This document shows, piece after piece, positions 29,501 through 40,785 of a stretch of 64,000 nucleotides of DNA (within the stretch, counting starts at the first letter, position 1; each line of letters starts with the position of its first letter). This DNA is from Brevipalpus yothersi (Eukaryota > Arthropoda > Arachnida > Trombidiformes > Tenuipalpidae): positions 1 through 64,000 of the forward strand of contig QZCP01000127.1 of NCBI GenBank assembly GCA_003956705.1. Reading direction: 5' to 3'. The position numbers and the translations under genes were made by a program. A model generated the notes under the pieces. It had not been told where the DNA came from. It searched no databases and worked only from the letters and a program-made list of their open reading frames with translations.

Positions 29501-31197
29501 CTCTGATTGTTTTTGACCGCCGTAGAAGTTTGTGCTTGATACTTTTATTTGGAAAATTCTCTTCAACAGAGAAAATATAAGTGCTAGATCGCTTGCCGAT
29601 GAGAATGCATCTTATGAAACTACTTTCATTCGATATTTTAAGGCATTTTTTGGACGATTGATGCATAAAATTTGACCTTTTTGGTTATATAATCGTGTGA
29701 TCATGAACAATATGGCTCAATCTTGATAGCTTGCATCGAAAAAATCTCAGGAACTTTTCCAAATATTCCGTAAAAGGCATACTTTGCTATTACCGACCCC
29801 AGCTCTCCAAAGCTCTACATGCTTGTTTTTCAGCCAACTGGACTTCTTACAGCTCTACAACAGCTTCAAAGAATGACTTGTAATGATGGGAACTTAGTTT
29901 AATAATATGGATGATCATTTCAGGAGGTATAGCAAATAGAGAAAGACTAGCATGATTGAGCCAAATGATCTTCTCTGATGAGGGGGAATAAGTTGCGTGT
30001 ACAGAGGCAGCCATTTGCTGATCATTTGCTGAAAGCTAATGTGTGTCCAATCATTTTTTTCAGGAACATTTCAGATGCACTTGCAAAAAAGAAATCTAAT
30101 GCCTCGAAATCATAGCACCCATCAGTTGACTGAGGAGTGCGCTCAAAATTCCCCAAATAATCCAACGAAACAGTTCTGAAAGTGATATTTCATCCGCCTA
30201 TAAATATCCATACCCCTTCATGCTGGGATTTTGTACATATTCTCACCAGAAACAGTTCTTATTGCTTTTTGGAGGCAATTTTTTTCTAAAAAGAAATACT
30301 TTTGTAAAACTCAACAGTATACCTCCCTTTCAAATGGTTAAATCTCAGTATTCTATAGATTGATTTCATTTCGAAAGCTTCTCCGGAAATTTTTGTCAGA
30401 TTTGTTAAAAAGAAATATGATTAAATCTCAACAAATGAAAACTTGACTATAACCACAATTCTGATATTCTCCACTGCTTCGACCAATTGATGTTAAACAA
30501 TGAAAGATCAACATTTATTTGTCTCCCGCATGCATATATGCATTGCCAACCGATTGTTTATCTCATTAACTAAGTGGGAAGATTGTGTCCCTCTTTAAAC
30601 CTGACCTAGCATAAGTAGTTACAATCAAAATCAGCTTGCTTTCTAATGTTGAAACCTCATCTGGTTAGGCATGATAAATTGTGCCTAGTAGACTGAAAAA
30701 ATTCAATATTTGCACAACTTTGATTGATTCGTCTTTTCCCTCTCAAAAGGTTGTAACTGAATTTAAACTACAATCTATAGGGACTCATGAGAGGAATTGA
30801 ATAAATCTTGTTCTTCTAAGAGGTAGCAATAGTAGCTATCAGTTGTGAGGTGAGAAAAATAATTTGATGATCTGACCACAGTATAATCATAATAGCTGGA
30901 TGGTGCATCCAAGTAGATCTTTCTCGAGAAGAGATTGAGACTCTAGTCGATGAAGCTCCGAAAATCCATCATCGATCGAGCTAATCCTTTTTTCATCTCT
31001 TTTCCACTTGCCCAGTCACATGGTGTTCGTTTCCGATGCTTCTTTAACCCAGATATTCTTTGCCTCTTCTCATATCTTCTTATCCTCTGCTTCCTCCATT
31101 TTTCTAACTCATCGTCTTGTGCCAAGCGGCAAACTTTCGCCCACTGTCATTTCACCATTTTGCCATCTTCCAGATATTGAAGGATGGTGATTAATTT

Positions 31198-31274
<77 letters not shown>

Positions 31275-31747
31275 GCGACCAGAGAGTTGCTTGGTGATTT
31301 ATCGCTCATCATGAACACAACTCGCTGTATTTGCTGATGATTTTTGTATCCAAAAGAACCTGTAATCTATCTCATCGAAGCCTACAAGCAACTTTTGGTT
31401 GGCGCCAAACCCTAGGCTTTCCTCTGCTCGACTCTTCTTTTCTCTCTCTCTTTCTCTTTCTCTTTTTCTCTGTCTAGAAAGTAATAAGCACTCACGCAAG
31501 ATCATGTATCACAATCACCAAATCATGTACTTTCTGTTCTTTGCTCCCAAGCCAACGTCTTCTTTACCCAACGTGACCATTCAGTGACCATGTAGATACG
31601 ATGGTGACCATTCTTTCACGCTTTCCACTCATCATGTCTCGGTTATGAGAGCAAGAAAGAAAGCTTACATGTCATCTTTTCATTTTCAATCTTCTCAACT
31701 CATCTTCGATTGTTCATCTTGTTCTGTTCTTTCTTTGATCAGTCCTT

Positions 31748-31779
<32 letters not shown>

Positions 31780-32970
31780 ACCGCAGATTTACCCCCAGAA
31801 GGACCTACAATTCAGCCTTCGAATCTGAGCCTAGATAAGAGCGATATAATCAACACTACGTGCTACGTTGGTCCATCTAAACCACAGGCCACACTAACAT
31901 GGTACGTTAATGATCGAAAAGTAGCGACACGTTTCGTTCGGAGCGAAGATTATCTTCTCAAACAGACGAAATCTGGTCTAAAGGCATCACAGCTGCGTCT
32001 ATTGCTGCCAAGCAGTGAAGAGCCACTGGTTGATGGTACTTATCGCCTGAGATGTGAATCCAAGCTAATTCAAAGGACAACCAGAGCAAGTCAAGTCATC
32101 ATATTCTCTGACTCTTCAAGACCTTCCAATAAATTCTTGACAGGTTTGTTCATAACCATATCTTTTTCCATGAATTTTATTGAGAATCAGTGAACCACCT
32201 TCTCTTATCCGCACCATTCAGTAACTGACATTGTGAGATGTTGAGAAGAACATTCAATGTTTGTTGGAAGATTTTGAGATGAAAAAATCGTCCTACAGAA
32301 TAAGGTGAAAAAATCAAGATCTATGATAATTCTTGGCCATAAGCAGCTGTTTTTCTATGCAAATAACTCATGTCTATACTAATTACTTGTGGAGATAAAC
32401 TAATCCACTCGATTATATAGAGGAGAGCCCGAACTGCTGAGATCAGAGTAACTGAAATCTAATTTAGCCTTGAGTTGAGGTTTTTCTGGCCGCTTGTGAG
32501 CTCTTTCCGGGCTTTTTCAGGCTTTTTCAGGCTCTTTCTTGCGCCTGCTGTCACTCCAAGCACATTCGACAGCATGCATAATAGATGTAGATTCAATTCA
32601 GCCCGATTATGAGAGAATGAAAATTGGATTGTAACTTCTCCGCCATTCGATAACCAACAATCTTCTATCTCATCATTCTATGGACACGGAGAGGTACATG
32701 GAGTATGAATAAGCATACATCGCTCAGTGAATGGGAAGAGAATAGAAAGAAATGAAAATGCAGCATCCCTTTAGAATGAGAATCTCCTCCTTTACTCAAT
32801 AAATTAGTACTCCTTATTGGCAATCTTGAATGAAATTTTAGCAAAAATTCTCGATTTCCTGGCAGCGATCGAGGCTATCAATGGACTGAAAACTTTAATG
32901 ATGTACTTTTGATCTATCAATATCAGAAAGTTTGGTATTCTTTCCATCTTGAAGTCCTTCTCATGTGAAG

Positions 32971-33039
<69 letters not shown>

Positions 33040-34191
33040 GAGAGAGAGCGAATACTCGAAGCATATTGCAGTGAATGTAAATTGTATTTGGAGCAGACTT
33101 GAGCGAATTCTGTTTGAATTAGACTCTTTCCAAGATCGTGCTCTCCTCGATCATCCTCAGAAATTCCAGATTCCTTTTCTACTTTTAAGTCATTCCAATA
33201 CAAAGTCGATCTTTCTCCTCTTCCTTCTTGCAGCTTGTCCAAGTGCAGCAACAATAAATGAATACAGATTAGCCCTAATTTGCTTGCTAATTCTCTTGTT
33301 TTCTGTCTCAATCATTGCCCACATAATCTGATTTCTCTATCCTAATTGTTAGGGTTCGTAATCGAATCAGTTTCTTGCTTACTTTTTTGATCTAACCTTC
33401 GCCATCTGACTCGTTCAGTCTATTGATCTCCTATCAACTCATCTTAATAGCATCGAGCAGCTTCCTCAGCAGAGTTGACCAATGCCTGATCAAACTAATT
33501 AATCTATCGCATGTTCCCTGTTTCAGTTCATGAGGGAGAAGATCCAACAATATCAGGAACCAAAAGCAGTTACTCTCTGGGTGATTTGATAAGTCTCAAT
33601 TGTACTTCAACACAAGCAGCATCTGCACCAGAATTGGTCTGGCTCGTCAATGAGAAGCCTACAACCTCAGGCCAATGGCGCGATCCTCAAGTTCAAAACT
33701 TGACCAGTGGACAGATCGCACGTTCGCGTTTGGAATTATTCTTATCTGCAGATAAATTCATCAGTTCATCCTCACTAAGAAAGAGCATCTCTTTGAAACG
33801 ATCTCGAACTCCACTAGATGAAGATCAAAAGCAATTGAGAATCAAGTGCACTTCCACTTTTTCCAAGACGATCAGCACTCAAAACGCGATGATCGTAGTG
33901 ACCAGCAATCGGCAATCTTCCCAGCTTTTTGTGGCTGACAGAGGTGGCTTGCGAACTGTTACAAGTTAGTAGACATGAAACTAGTCAATTTTCTCCCATT
34001 TTAAAGCCTGAACAATCCTATTCATGTCTCACTAATGGATCTTGTTTCTCTTCCATTCATCAGGTGGACAGTTTAATGCTGGCGCAAGCACAGTTTCCTT
34101 TCTATCGAGTCATATTTTGATCCCTTTCTTCATCATTTGTGCTGCTCTGACCATCTTAACAGCTCTCAGAGCAACTTTTTCAGACGCCTGA
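17651..34191 (+). CDS. Beaten path (Beat) family Ig-superfamily surface protein
   Basis: Seven exons fit in phase: E1 17651-17765 (signal peptide, in-frame TGA just upstream), E2 23784-24016, E3 24329-24464, E4 31787-32143, E5 33234-33331 (stop), E6 33527-33964, E7 34064-34191 (stop). E2 and E3 together form Ig1, with Cys65, Trp79 (IKWFK) and Cys140 (FWCEV). The order VPPTLRLGQ, LYSIKWFK, EFYRYL, ETPGIFVQ, CEVLADQPSFQT follows the Beat pattern (LYSVKWYK, FYRYxPxE, SCEVxADAPSF). E4 and E6 each encode a second Ig domain with its own hydrophobic C-terminal exon (E5, E7). All junctions agree: E1 to E2 is phase 1, E2 to E3 phase 0, and everything after E3 phase 1. Possible products are E1-E2-E3-E4-E5 (312 residues), E1-E2-E3-E6-E7 (349) or E1-E2-E3-E4-E6-E7 (468). 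Beat proteins bind Side-family partners in insect axon guidance. Introns of 6.0 and 7.3 kb separate E1/E2 and E3/E4. Isoform usage is inference. Confidence 0.88.
19519..19594 (+). repeat. (TC)n microsatellite in Beat intron 1
   Basis: About 37 units, uninterrupted. Confidence 0.98.
20960..21047 (+). repeat. Interrupted (TC)n tract with adjacent (GT)n
   Basis: CT units broken by CTTT interruptions, ending in a short GT run at about 21049-21067; in Beat intron 1. Confidence 0.96.
23730..23757 (+). repeat. (TC)n tract before the acceptor of Beat exon 2
   Basis: Fourteen units, ending 26 bases before the exon 2 splice site; likely contributes to its pyrimidine tract. Confidence 0.95.
26467..26553 (+). 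repeat. Interrupted (CT)n microsatellite in Beat intron 3
   Basis: CT units with two T-rich interruptions. A shorter (GA)n tract lies at 26044-26074 in the same intron. Confidence 0.96.
31201..31271 (+). repeat. (GA)n microsatellite in Beat intron 3
   Basis: About 35 units, purine on the sense strand of the gene. Confidence 0.98.
31753..31779 (+). repeat. (CT)n tract forming the acceptor pyrimidine tract of Beat exon 4
   Basis: The run ends seven bases before the exon, followed only by ACCGCAG, so it directly serves as the polypyrimidine tract. Confidence 0.95.
32972..33048 (+). repeat. (GA)n microsatellite joined to a dispersed repeat
   Basis: About 38 units with one G insertion, immediately followed by repeat copy 1. 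Confidence 0.98.
33048..33230 (+). repeat. Dispersed repeat, copy 1 (next to (GA)n tract)
   Basis: After a (GA)n tract come GTGAATGTAAATTGTAT, then ACTTGAGCGAATTCTGTTT and ATTAGACTCTTTCCAA, and later CAATACAAAGTCGAT. The same blocks in the same order occur near 58.3 kb. This copy ends at the polypyrimidine tract and acceptor of Beat exon E5. Confidence 0.6.
33527..34191 (+). other. Beat gene module B: Ig2-B exon (E6) plus hydrophobic tail exon (E7)
   Basis: E6 (33527-33964, 438 bases, phase 1-1, acceptor CTGTTTCAG, donor A|GTTAGT) encodes a second Ig domain. Its first Cys and Trp fall at exon residues 26 and 39, exactly as in module A, and its second Cys at about 108 (LRIKCTS). The C'-E region is longer than in A. 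E7 (34064-34191, acceptor TTCATCAG) adds 42 residues: a short GASTV linker, a hydrophobic run (HILIPFFIICAALTILTAL) and a short polar end RATFSDA. This suits a transmembrane segment or GPI signal. The A/B resemblance in spacing and sequence implies a tandem duplication. Confidence 0.8.
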
Positions 34192-36916
34192 CATAGGTTT
34201 TCTAGATGGAATGACAATCAGCCAGGCAAATTCTTTGAATGGTCCAGTTCATGGTGCTTCTTTTGATACTTCGAACTATCCCAAACCACTCAGTATTCCA
34301 CAAGATGGAGAATTTAAGAATTTTCTCTGGAAAAAATAATCATGCACTGTTCGATACAAGAGTTGAAATCTTTACAAACAGGTGATCCTATAAAAATGTT
34401 GTACAGAAGCTCTTAAATTTGAAGAAAGTGGTACAAAAATCTTTGAAACAAATTTAATCTCCTGAATGCTCATATTTCTAATGTATTTTTGGCTCAACTC
34501 TTCGAGACATGAATAAATCAACTTCGTTCAATTGGTAGGCCAAAAAACTGGTTGATAAATTGAAATTATCCACAGAAACTTTGTCAACCGTCCTTGTCAA
34601 TCAATTCCGCGAAACAATTCTTTGTTTTGGTAAAGTTCAAACTTCATCTAGCTTTGAAATTGAAAAATTTTGCTCAAGGTGGATCCAGAGTCTCGCTACA
34701 CAATTCTAGATGGAAGCTTTCATGTTGATTCAATTTCAAAATATCAAAGAGGCAGTATTTTTCCATTTGTTAACGATACATAGAATGCATCATAATCTCA
34801 ATAGTCTCCCTTCAAGCGGAAGTTGGGAATAAATTCAACTCAGTCTAGATCATCAGCATCTCAATCGATTTGCTGAGCAGGAATTGAGTTTCCAAAACTC
34901 TTCTATTCATCCCTCAAGTCCATGTACTGGCGGAATGGAATGGATCGCTCTTTCTGGGGGAAGTTTTCCGATCAATTTGGGACTACAAATGCTATCTCGA
35001 CTCATTCGATGCAGGGGAAAGTGATATTCAAGAGGTGAACAATGTTCCCAAATGTTCGCGAAATAAAAGCATTAGCTCAACTCCCACAACATCACTTCTC
35101 TGAACCTCCCACTCTCGACCTCCACCCGAATTCATTTACCCATTTGCCATGCATCGCGTTACTGGCCTCCATTTCGATTTTCAGCATATTCTAGGCCTAC
35201 ATCCAGTCTTGATTACCCTCTGTTCATCAGCCTTGCAAGCACTCGTTAGCATTTTTTCGCTCTTGGCCCATTTGCCTCTCCGTCCATCGCTTCAATAGAT
35301 CTGCTTCTGCAAAGAACAGCTAGAAGAGATCACCAACTTCTTCCCATCAAATATTTTCAAGCAAATTTTCTCTTGCTCAATTCCTTATTTCAATTCAGCC
35401 CCTTAGGTGTACTATTTGTTGATCATCATTAAGAGTGGGTGAATTTCTAGACTCTTCCGTTTTTCCATTTCCTTTTTTCAGCTACTCTCACATACCTAGT
35501 CTTTGGAAGGCTTGAAAAAATGCAATCAAGATCACTCAAACAAATAAAAAAAACTCATTGAGGGGCTCGATGGGTCCATATAATCAGAGTTTGATAAGAA
35601 AAAGCATAAAGGGACGAGTTGTTGAGCCCGGGAATGGTTCAGTAATTCGTGTTATCTTAAGCCAGAGCGAATCAGGCTCTTATTGAAGATATCTGCAATA
35701 TGATGAAAAATGGCTGAGTTTCAACAATCGCTTTCTAGTGAAAATACGAGGTGCCTCCCTGGCATCTAAGCGCGCAAAGTATTGGTTTGTTAGTCCACTA
35801 AGAAAAGCTGTCATGGGCAGACTTTTTCCTCCGATGAAGACTGGCCCATAACAGTCCAATTTTTTGTGAATCGATGAGTCACCCAAGAACTGACCAGACT
35901 GAGCGAGAGTGATCTGGACAAGCAGCGGGAAGGAAAGCTGTTCATCTATTAGAAAGTAGAAACTAGATGCTACAAGGAAGAAGACTGATAACAAGCATTT
36001 TCCATTTCATTAAGGATTCCCATGATTCCTGCTCAGCCGAATCAGACTACTCTTGCAACTCTCCTGGCCTGCTCGCTCCTACAAGCTGACAGGAACCAAA
36101 CAGAGAGCAAGATGTGGTCTTTCCTATCTCCTCTTTTCTCTTTTTCACTTGCTCTCCAGCCGACTTTACTCTCTTCATTGCCTCATCATCGGATCTGATT
36201 GAGCATAATCAACTCATGATGAGTCGACACCTTCTTAGTAAATTGAATTTGAAGATACACCACTGTACTTGTTCTCATCTTCCTCTAAAACTTAGCCCAA
36301 TTGCAATGAGAAGCTTCTTCTACTATCAGCTTATCGGTGGAAAACAATCCTCTCTTTATACACTTTTCCAGCAGTCGAAAACATGGATAGATGATTGTTT
36401 ATTGAATAAAATACAAGTGCTCTTCGATGAGTGAAATCTTTTTTACCTAACAAGAGAGATCTTTGTAAGGAAGTATTGAATCGTCCTTTTCAGAGGAGCT
36501 CTCATCCTGTGATTGGACTTTCTTGACAAAATATTCGCTGAACTCTCTAGACGGCCATATGAAAGTGATTCTAACAATTGTAAGTTTGAAAGGTGATGAG
36601 TGATAGTTTCTCAATTGAATCTAGTTTGAATCCAATTTTTACCTGTTTTCAGAGCATGAGATCCAGGATTGCTAGGAGTTTAATTCTTCTCTACAGTGTT
36701 TGATTGGCTACCCACATCAGATTTGCCGAATTGAGTTAGAGAAACAGTTGAATTCGCCCAAGAGTTGAGTGGTTGTATCTAGTTCTGTCAACACATTATT
36801 CCATATGTTAGAGGCAGAGACATAAGCATCTTCCCGATGACTCAATGACTCGTGCCGATCATGGAACTGTGATCAGCGATGTAATCAAGAGCTATCTCCA
36901 AGCGTGAGCTCAATCC

Positions 36917-36980
36917 ATTTTGCTGTAGCCTAATGGTAGGGTCCGATAGACGGACTATGTAGCAAGGCTGGTCGAGAATT
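36917..36980 (+). other. Weak tRNA-like (A-box/B-box) segment
   Basis: TGTAGCCTAATGGTAGGGTC looks like a D-arm/A-box, and GGCTGGTCGAGAATTGA about 30 bases on resembles a B-box (GGTTCGANTCC) with mismatches. It does not fold into a complete cloverleaf by eye and is best seen as a degenerate tRNA-derived fragment. Confidence 0.25.
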
Positions 36981-37237
36981 GAGTGGACACCGTGTGTTTT
37001 TCGCTCGATTGTGGGACAGCTAGGAGTGGGAGGTCGTCATAGCGAAGTGAAACTCGAATGTTTTGGCAGAGCGAGAACCCAATCCACAGCCAGTCAATAA
37101 TTTAGATCTCTTTACTGCATTCAGTCAGAGATGGAAAATATTGCCCTACAATTATGGATAGATATATATAGTCAATGCACTAGAGACCCATTCGATGCAT
37201 CGAGTATCTCTTTCGATTTCTTTTCTGAATGCTGTTT

Positions 37238-37239
<2 letters not shown>

Positions 37240-37321
<82 letters not shown>
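37240..37321 (+). repeat. (CT)n microsatellite
   Basis: About 40 uninterrupted units in the intergenic space upstream of PDCD5's 3' end. Confidence 0.98.
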
Positions 37322-37326
<5 letters not shown>

Positions 37327-37446
37327 ATCTCTTTCTTGTTATTTGCCTCATTTTATTCATATCAACAAATACATCTCTGTATCATGTTATCAGGCTATAT
37401 GAAAACAGACAAAAGTGGCCAGTTCTAAGGGACTTAGACCTCCGAA

Positions 37447-37454
37447 ATGTGTGA

Positions 37455-37504
<50 letters not shown>
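37447..37504 (+). repeat. Compound (GT)n(GA)n microsatellite
   Basis: Short GT run followed by about 15 GA units, 130 bases from the previous CT tract and of opposite strand sense. Confidence 0.97.
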
Positions 37505-37511
<7 letters not shown>

Positions 37512-38989
37512 GTGAACTGTCAGGTTGAATTGAATCTACATTGCATTCTGATAGATAGACAGGAGTGGTAATGCAAGGAGAATGATGCATTGAGCGAACG
37601 TGCTTTTTCCGATCGACTTCAGTTTTCTCTTATTTTGCATCCTGCTCTGCCTTAAACGCTTTTGTAAATGAGTATTTCTGGGATCGTGGATGCATCACTC
37701 TTTTCCAAGAAATATTTCCAAGTAAATATTCTCGAGGCTTACATTTCATGAGAGCGAATATTCTACGCAGGTCAAATTCAGTTCCTTTTGTAGAACGCTC
37801 CCCTCCTCATTCGAAAAAAATATGGTCTAGTATCGATAACACATGTACATCAAGCCGCTCCAGCCAACAATCCTTCAATTCACCAGCTTTTTGGAGACTT
37901 TTCTGGACTTTCCTTGAGAGATGATCAGCCTGGAAGCCTCTTGATGAAATCAATCTGTAGCTTCTGGAAAGCTGCTTCAAGATGATAAACAAAAAAAGCT
38001 TGAAAACAAATTTGAACTGCTAGCCTAAAATGGCTAGTAAGTGGCTGACTGGATAAAAGATCCTGATATTGGCAATTGAATAATCATTATTGGTTTGCAA
38101 GAGGCTTCCATTAAAGATTCAACATACATGGCCCTCATCAAAAAGCACGGAGCACAGTGAGTCGGAAACACATTTATGCTTATTTATTTTCGACTTGTTT
38201 CATCGAGAGAAGTAGATCTGGAATGATTTCCGGTAAATTTGAACATTCAAAACTTTGCACCAGCCCAACTCATAAGTCGACTATCATTTTTGACTGCAAA
38301 CAACAGATATCAGGATAAGAGATGATAGGTCTTCCCAAGAGAAAGGAAAACTGACGATTTTATCAATTCTGATATTTGATCTTGATGCTTAATACAATAC
38401 AATACTCAATACCTAATTGATTTATACAAAAAATTTTAATTTTAATTACCATTATTTTAAAATTTCCGTATCAGAAAATATTTTGCTGGACTAGTGAAGT
38501 CTGTGAGACGAATAGAGGGACTTCCTTAAATCTATAAATAAGTCAGGTATTATATGAGAGAAATTGAATTTGGAAGATTCTATGCAAGGAGAAAGAACTC
38601 TTACTATAGGGCTCAGTCTGTAAACACAATTGTGATCTAAGCGCTTGGCTGAGGAAATTCTCATCTAATGATCAGATCTCATTGTGTGATATTTGTCCCA
38701 TAGTCCCATAGTTTCTTCCAATAGTTCACTTTTCAATTTCTCATGAGCAGCAATATAAAATCAATTCCTGTAATTTTGATTGCTCAAAAGTTGAACACCA
38801 TTCTCTTCTCACATTATAAGTACGAAAAATCAGATGAATAATGGCATATATTTTTCCGAATCATGGACCTTAATCTTCGATATCAGGAATATGAAGAGTT
38901 TACAGAATAAGATATTTTCCAGAAGGTTCTATATGATGGGCACACACAGAGGGTTTAGAAAAAAAGGCGAAGACTTTTTCTTACAATTG

Positions 38990-39603
38990 TTAGTCCTCAT
39001 CAGAATCGATACAAGCTCGCCTACGGTCGAATTTGACTTTGGTCTCACGAGAAAATTGTTGGCTAACCTTTTCCAGAATGCCTTTGAGATCATTCTCAGA
39101 CATCTGTGAGAAGATAGTTGAGAAATAAAATAAATGAGAATTCAATTCTTAACGAATAAGGGCTTAGAAAAAATTCGGGAAGACTACGAAAAACGAACCT
39201 GTCCTCCAATATGACCCATTCTTGCATTGTTAATCAGAATATCTTCAACCATTTTCGCCTTCTCGGGCTTCGCAGCTTTAATCGTATTTACTGAAAGATA
39301 ATCAACAAAATGAGCTGGCAACTCAAGAACCTAGAGAACAACCTTTTCACTTACATCTGGCACGAGCCTCTTGAGACAGCACATGGGATAGAATACTATG
39401 TCTCATCTCTTCCTCCTTTTCTTCTCTCTCTTTTTGAAGCTTCTGTCTATCTTCTGAAGATATCTGAAAAGAGAAGAGGTTGAATTAAATATCCATAATT
39501 AGACTGGCGCCTTAAACAAACACTGTACCTTGTTTACATCGCCTTGCTGTTGCTGAAGTTCTGCCAGTCTTTTAGCGCGAATAGCTTCGTATTCATCGTC
39601 CAT
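38990..39603 (-). CDS. PDCD5: Programmed cell death protein 5 (PDCD5/TFAR19)
   Basis: Four minus-strand exons, 39529-39603, 39355-39463, 39199-39290 and 38990-39103, splice in phase to a 129-residue protein; human PDCD5 is 125. The start MDDEYEAIRAKRLAELQQQ matches the family's MADEELEALRRQRLAELQ. Exon 2 carries EEEMRHSILSHVLSQEARAR (family: EMRNSILAQVLDQSARAR). Exon 3 carries KPEKAKMVEDILINNARMG, and exon 4 GILEKVSQQF, VKFDRRR and an acidic DSDED end. All introns (65-95 bases) begin with GT and end with AG. PDCD5 is a small helical DNA/protein-binding factor present from archaea to animals; in animals it takes part in apoptosis signalling and chaperonin interaction. The gene is complete with no damage. 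Its exons are too short to stand out as ORFs. There is nothing coding within 1.4 kb on the far (higher-coordinate) side. Confidence 0.95.
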
Positions 39604-40564
39604 AATTAATTATCACAAAGTTAGGACTATAGTTAACAATAGGATTTTAACGGTAATACAAAATTCTGAACAATGGACACAAGTTTTCCACAAGTATAAT
39701 AGCCGATTACATGTGTAATTTAAAAGCAAAACATCAAAATTCACATGAAAAATGAGAAATGAGAAGGCTTCTGGTGCGCATGGATCATAGCATGGATCAT
39801 CCAGCTTTTCGAATGTTCGTAACGATTCCAAGTATACTCGCTTATTCCTAGAGACTTTCAGCAGCTATTCTTTCTCTAGTTATTCCACAGGATTGCCTTA
39901 CTCTCTAGTTACACCAATACTCAACCCTATTCAAATTCTCAAAAATACAATCACTAACTAAGTGACTGGCACTAACATTGGCCCGAACTCGCAATCGCCC
40001 CTTTACCTGCAGATCATGGAGAAAGTTTTTCATCGATATACCATTAAATTAATTAATCAATTTACCAATAGAAAGTCGATCTCAGCCTCTTGGCCTTTAA
40101 TTGAAGAGCTGGAGGAAGATTTCACTGTTACACTCAACTTCTGAGCACTCGATTGCAATTGTATCAGTGCAAATACTTTGAGCACAAATATAACTACCCA
40201 ATCGAAAGTTTGGATATTTAATTTTTCTTATTCAATCTAACGGTGCTTTTTACACTCACGTACACACATTTAAGCAAACTTTTTTCCGGGAGACTCTATT
40301 GGATTCACGTTCAACAAAATCATTTACTCACACCGGAAAACTTTTCATATCCTCACCCTGACAGCTGAGTATGGCTACCAATATAGCTACTTTTACACAC
40401 TACACAAAACTGGTACTACATGTATGTTTCCAAAGAGGTAAAACTTTTCTCCTCCTCGACAGACTGACCAACACCAATTTTTGAGAAAAATAAATTTATT
40501 CATCACAATTTTATTGGTATGAGAGGGTGATACCAAAAAGTATTGGGACCACGGGAGATGCAAC

Positions 40565-40785
40565 TTTCATTTATTTATTTCATTGGAGGCACACAGACAA
40601 GGTGAGAAGAACATTGTGAACCAAAATATGATGGACTCATTGCGTCATGAAAGTCTTAATTGACACCATATTTCGAGGATGAGGGAGGATTGGACTGAAG
40701 CGACAGGGACGCGAACCCGCTACCTAATAGATTACATTGTAGAAGCAAGTATCTTACCGATTAGACCAACAATATTGACCAATAT
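40565..40785 (-). mobile_element. tRNA-derived SINE-like element
   Basis: Read on the minus strand, a tRNA-like head holds a good A-box (TTGGTCTAATCGG, 40757-40769) and B-box (GGGTTCGCGTCCC, 40706-40718) about 40 bases apart. A non-tRNA body of about 120 bases follows, then an A-rich simple tail (AAATAAATAAATG) near 40565-40580. The anticodon and T stems pair imperfectly, so it is not a functional tRNA. This order is the standard SINE layout. Only one copy is obvious in this window. Confidence 0.55.

Larger units (their letters stand above)
24465..31786 (+). other. Beat gene intron 3 (7.3 kb)
   Basis: Starts with GTAAGT and ends in a (CT)n tract plus ACCGCAG. It contains (GA)n and (CT)n tracts at about 26044, 26467 and 31202. 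No additional Ig exon or other coding unit is recognisable; an undetected small exon cannot be excluded. Confidence 0.7.
31787..33331 (+). other. Beat gene module A: Ig2-A exon (E4) plus hydrophobic tail exon (E5)
   Basis: E4 (31787-32143, 357 bases, phase 1-1) encodes an Ig domain with Cys and Trp at exon residues 26 and 39 and the second Cys at 90 (YRLRCES). The acceptor CCGCAG directly follows a (CT)n microsatellite that serves as its pyrimidine tract. E5 (33234-33331) follows a CTTCTTGCAG acceptor and adds 32 residues, ACPSAATINEY and then about 20 hydrophobic residues, ending at the stop. That shape suits a GPI-anchor signal or a tail-less transmembrane segment. E5 is not listed by simple ORF logic but agrees perfectly in phase. 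Confidence 0.78.
34192..38989. other. Intergenic DNA, no gene seen
   Basis: AATAAA at about 34511 may end the Beat transcripts. The stretch includes a long (CT)n tract (37240-37321), a (GT)n(GA)n compound tract (37447-37504) and a weak tRNA-like segment near 36917. No coding frame is convincing. Confidence 0.7.

Noticed and set aside
39962..40144. Plus-strand 60-codon frame with plausible composition next to PDCD5
   Set aside because: It begins at a non-ATG codon, and no partner exon or family match could be found.
40515..40550. Tc1/mariner-like terminus (AAAAGTATTGGGACC)
   Set aside because: Resembles a mariner-type end, but no second terminus, transposase remnant or TA duplication was found nearby.
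40706..40785. Functional tRNA gene on the minus strand
   Set aside because: A- and B-boxes are present but anticodon and T stems mispair and an A-rich tailed body follows, so a SINE-like element is the better reading.
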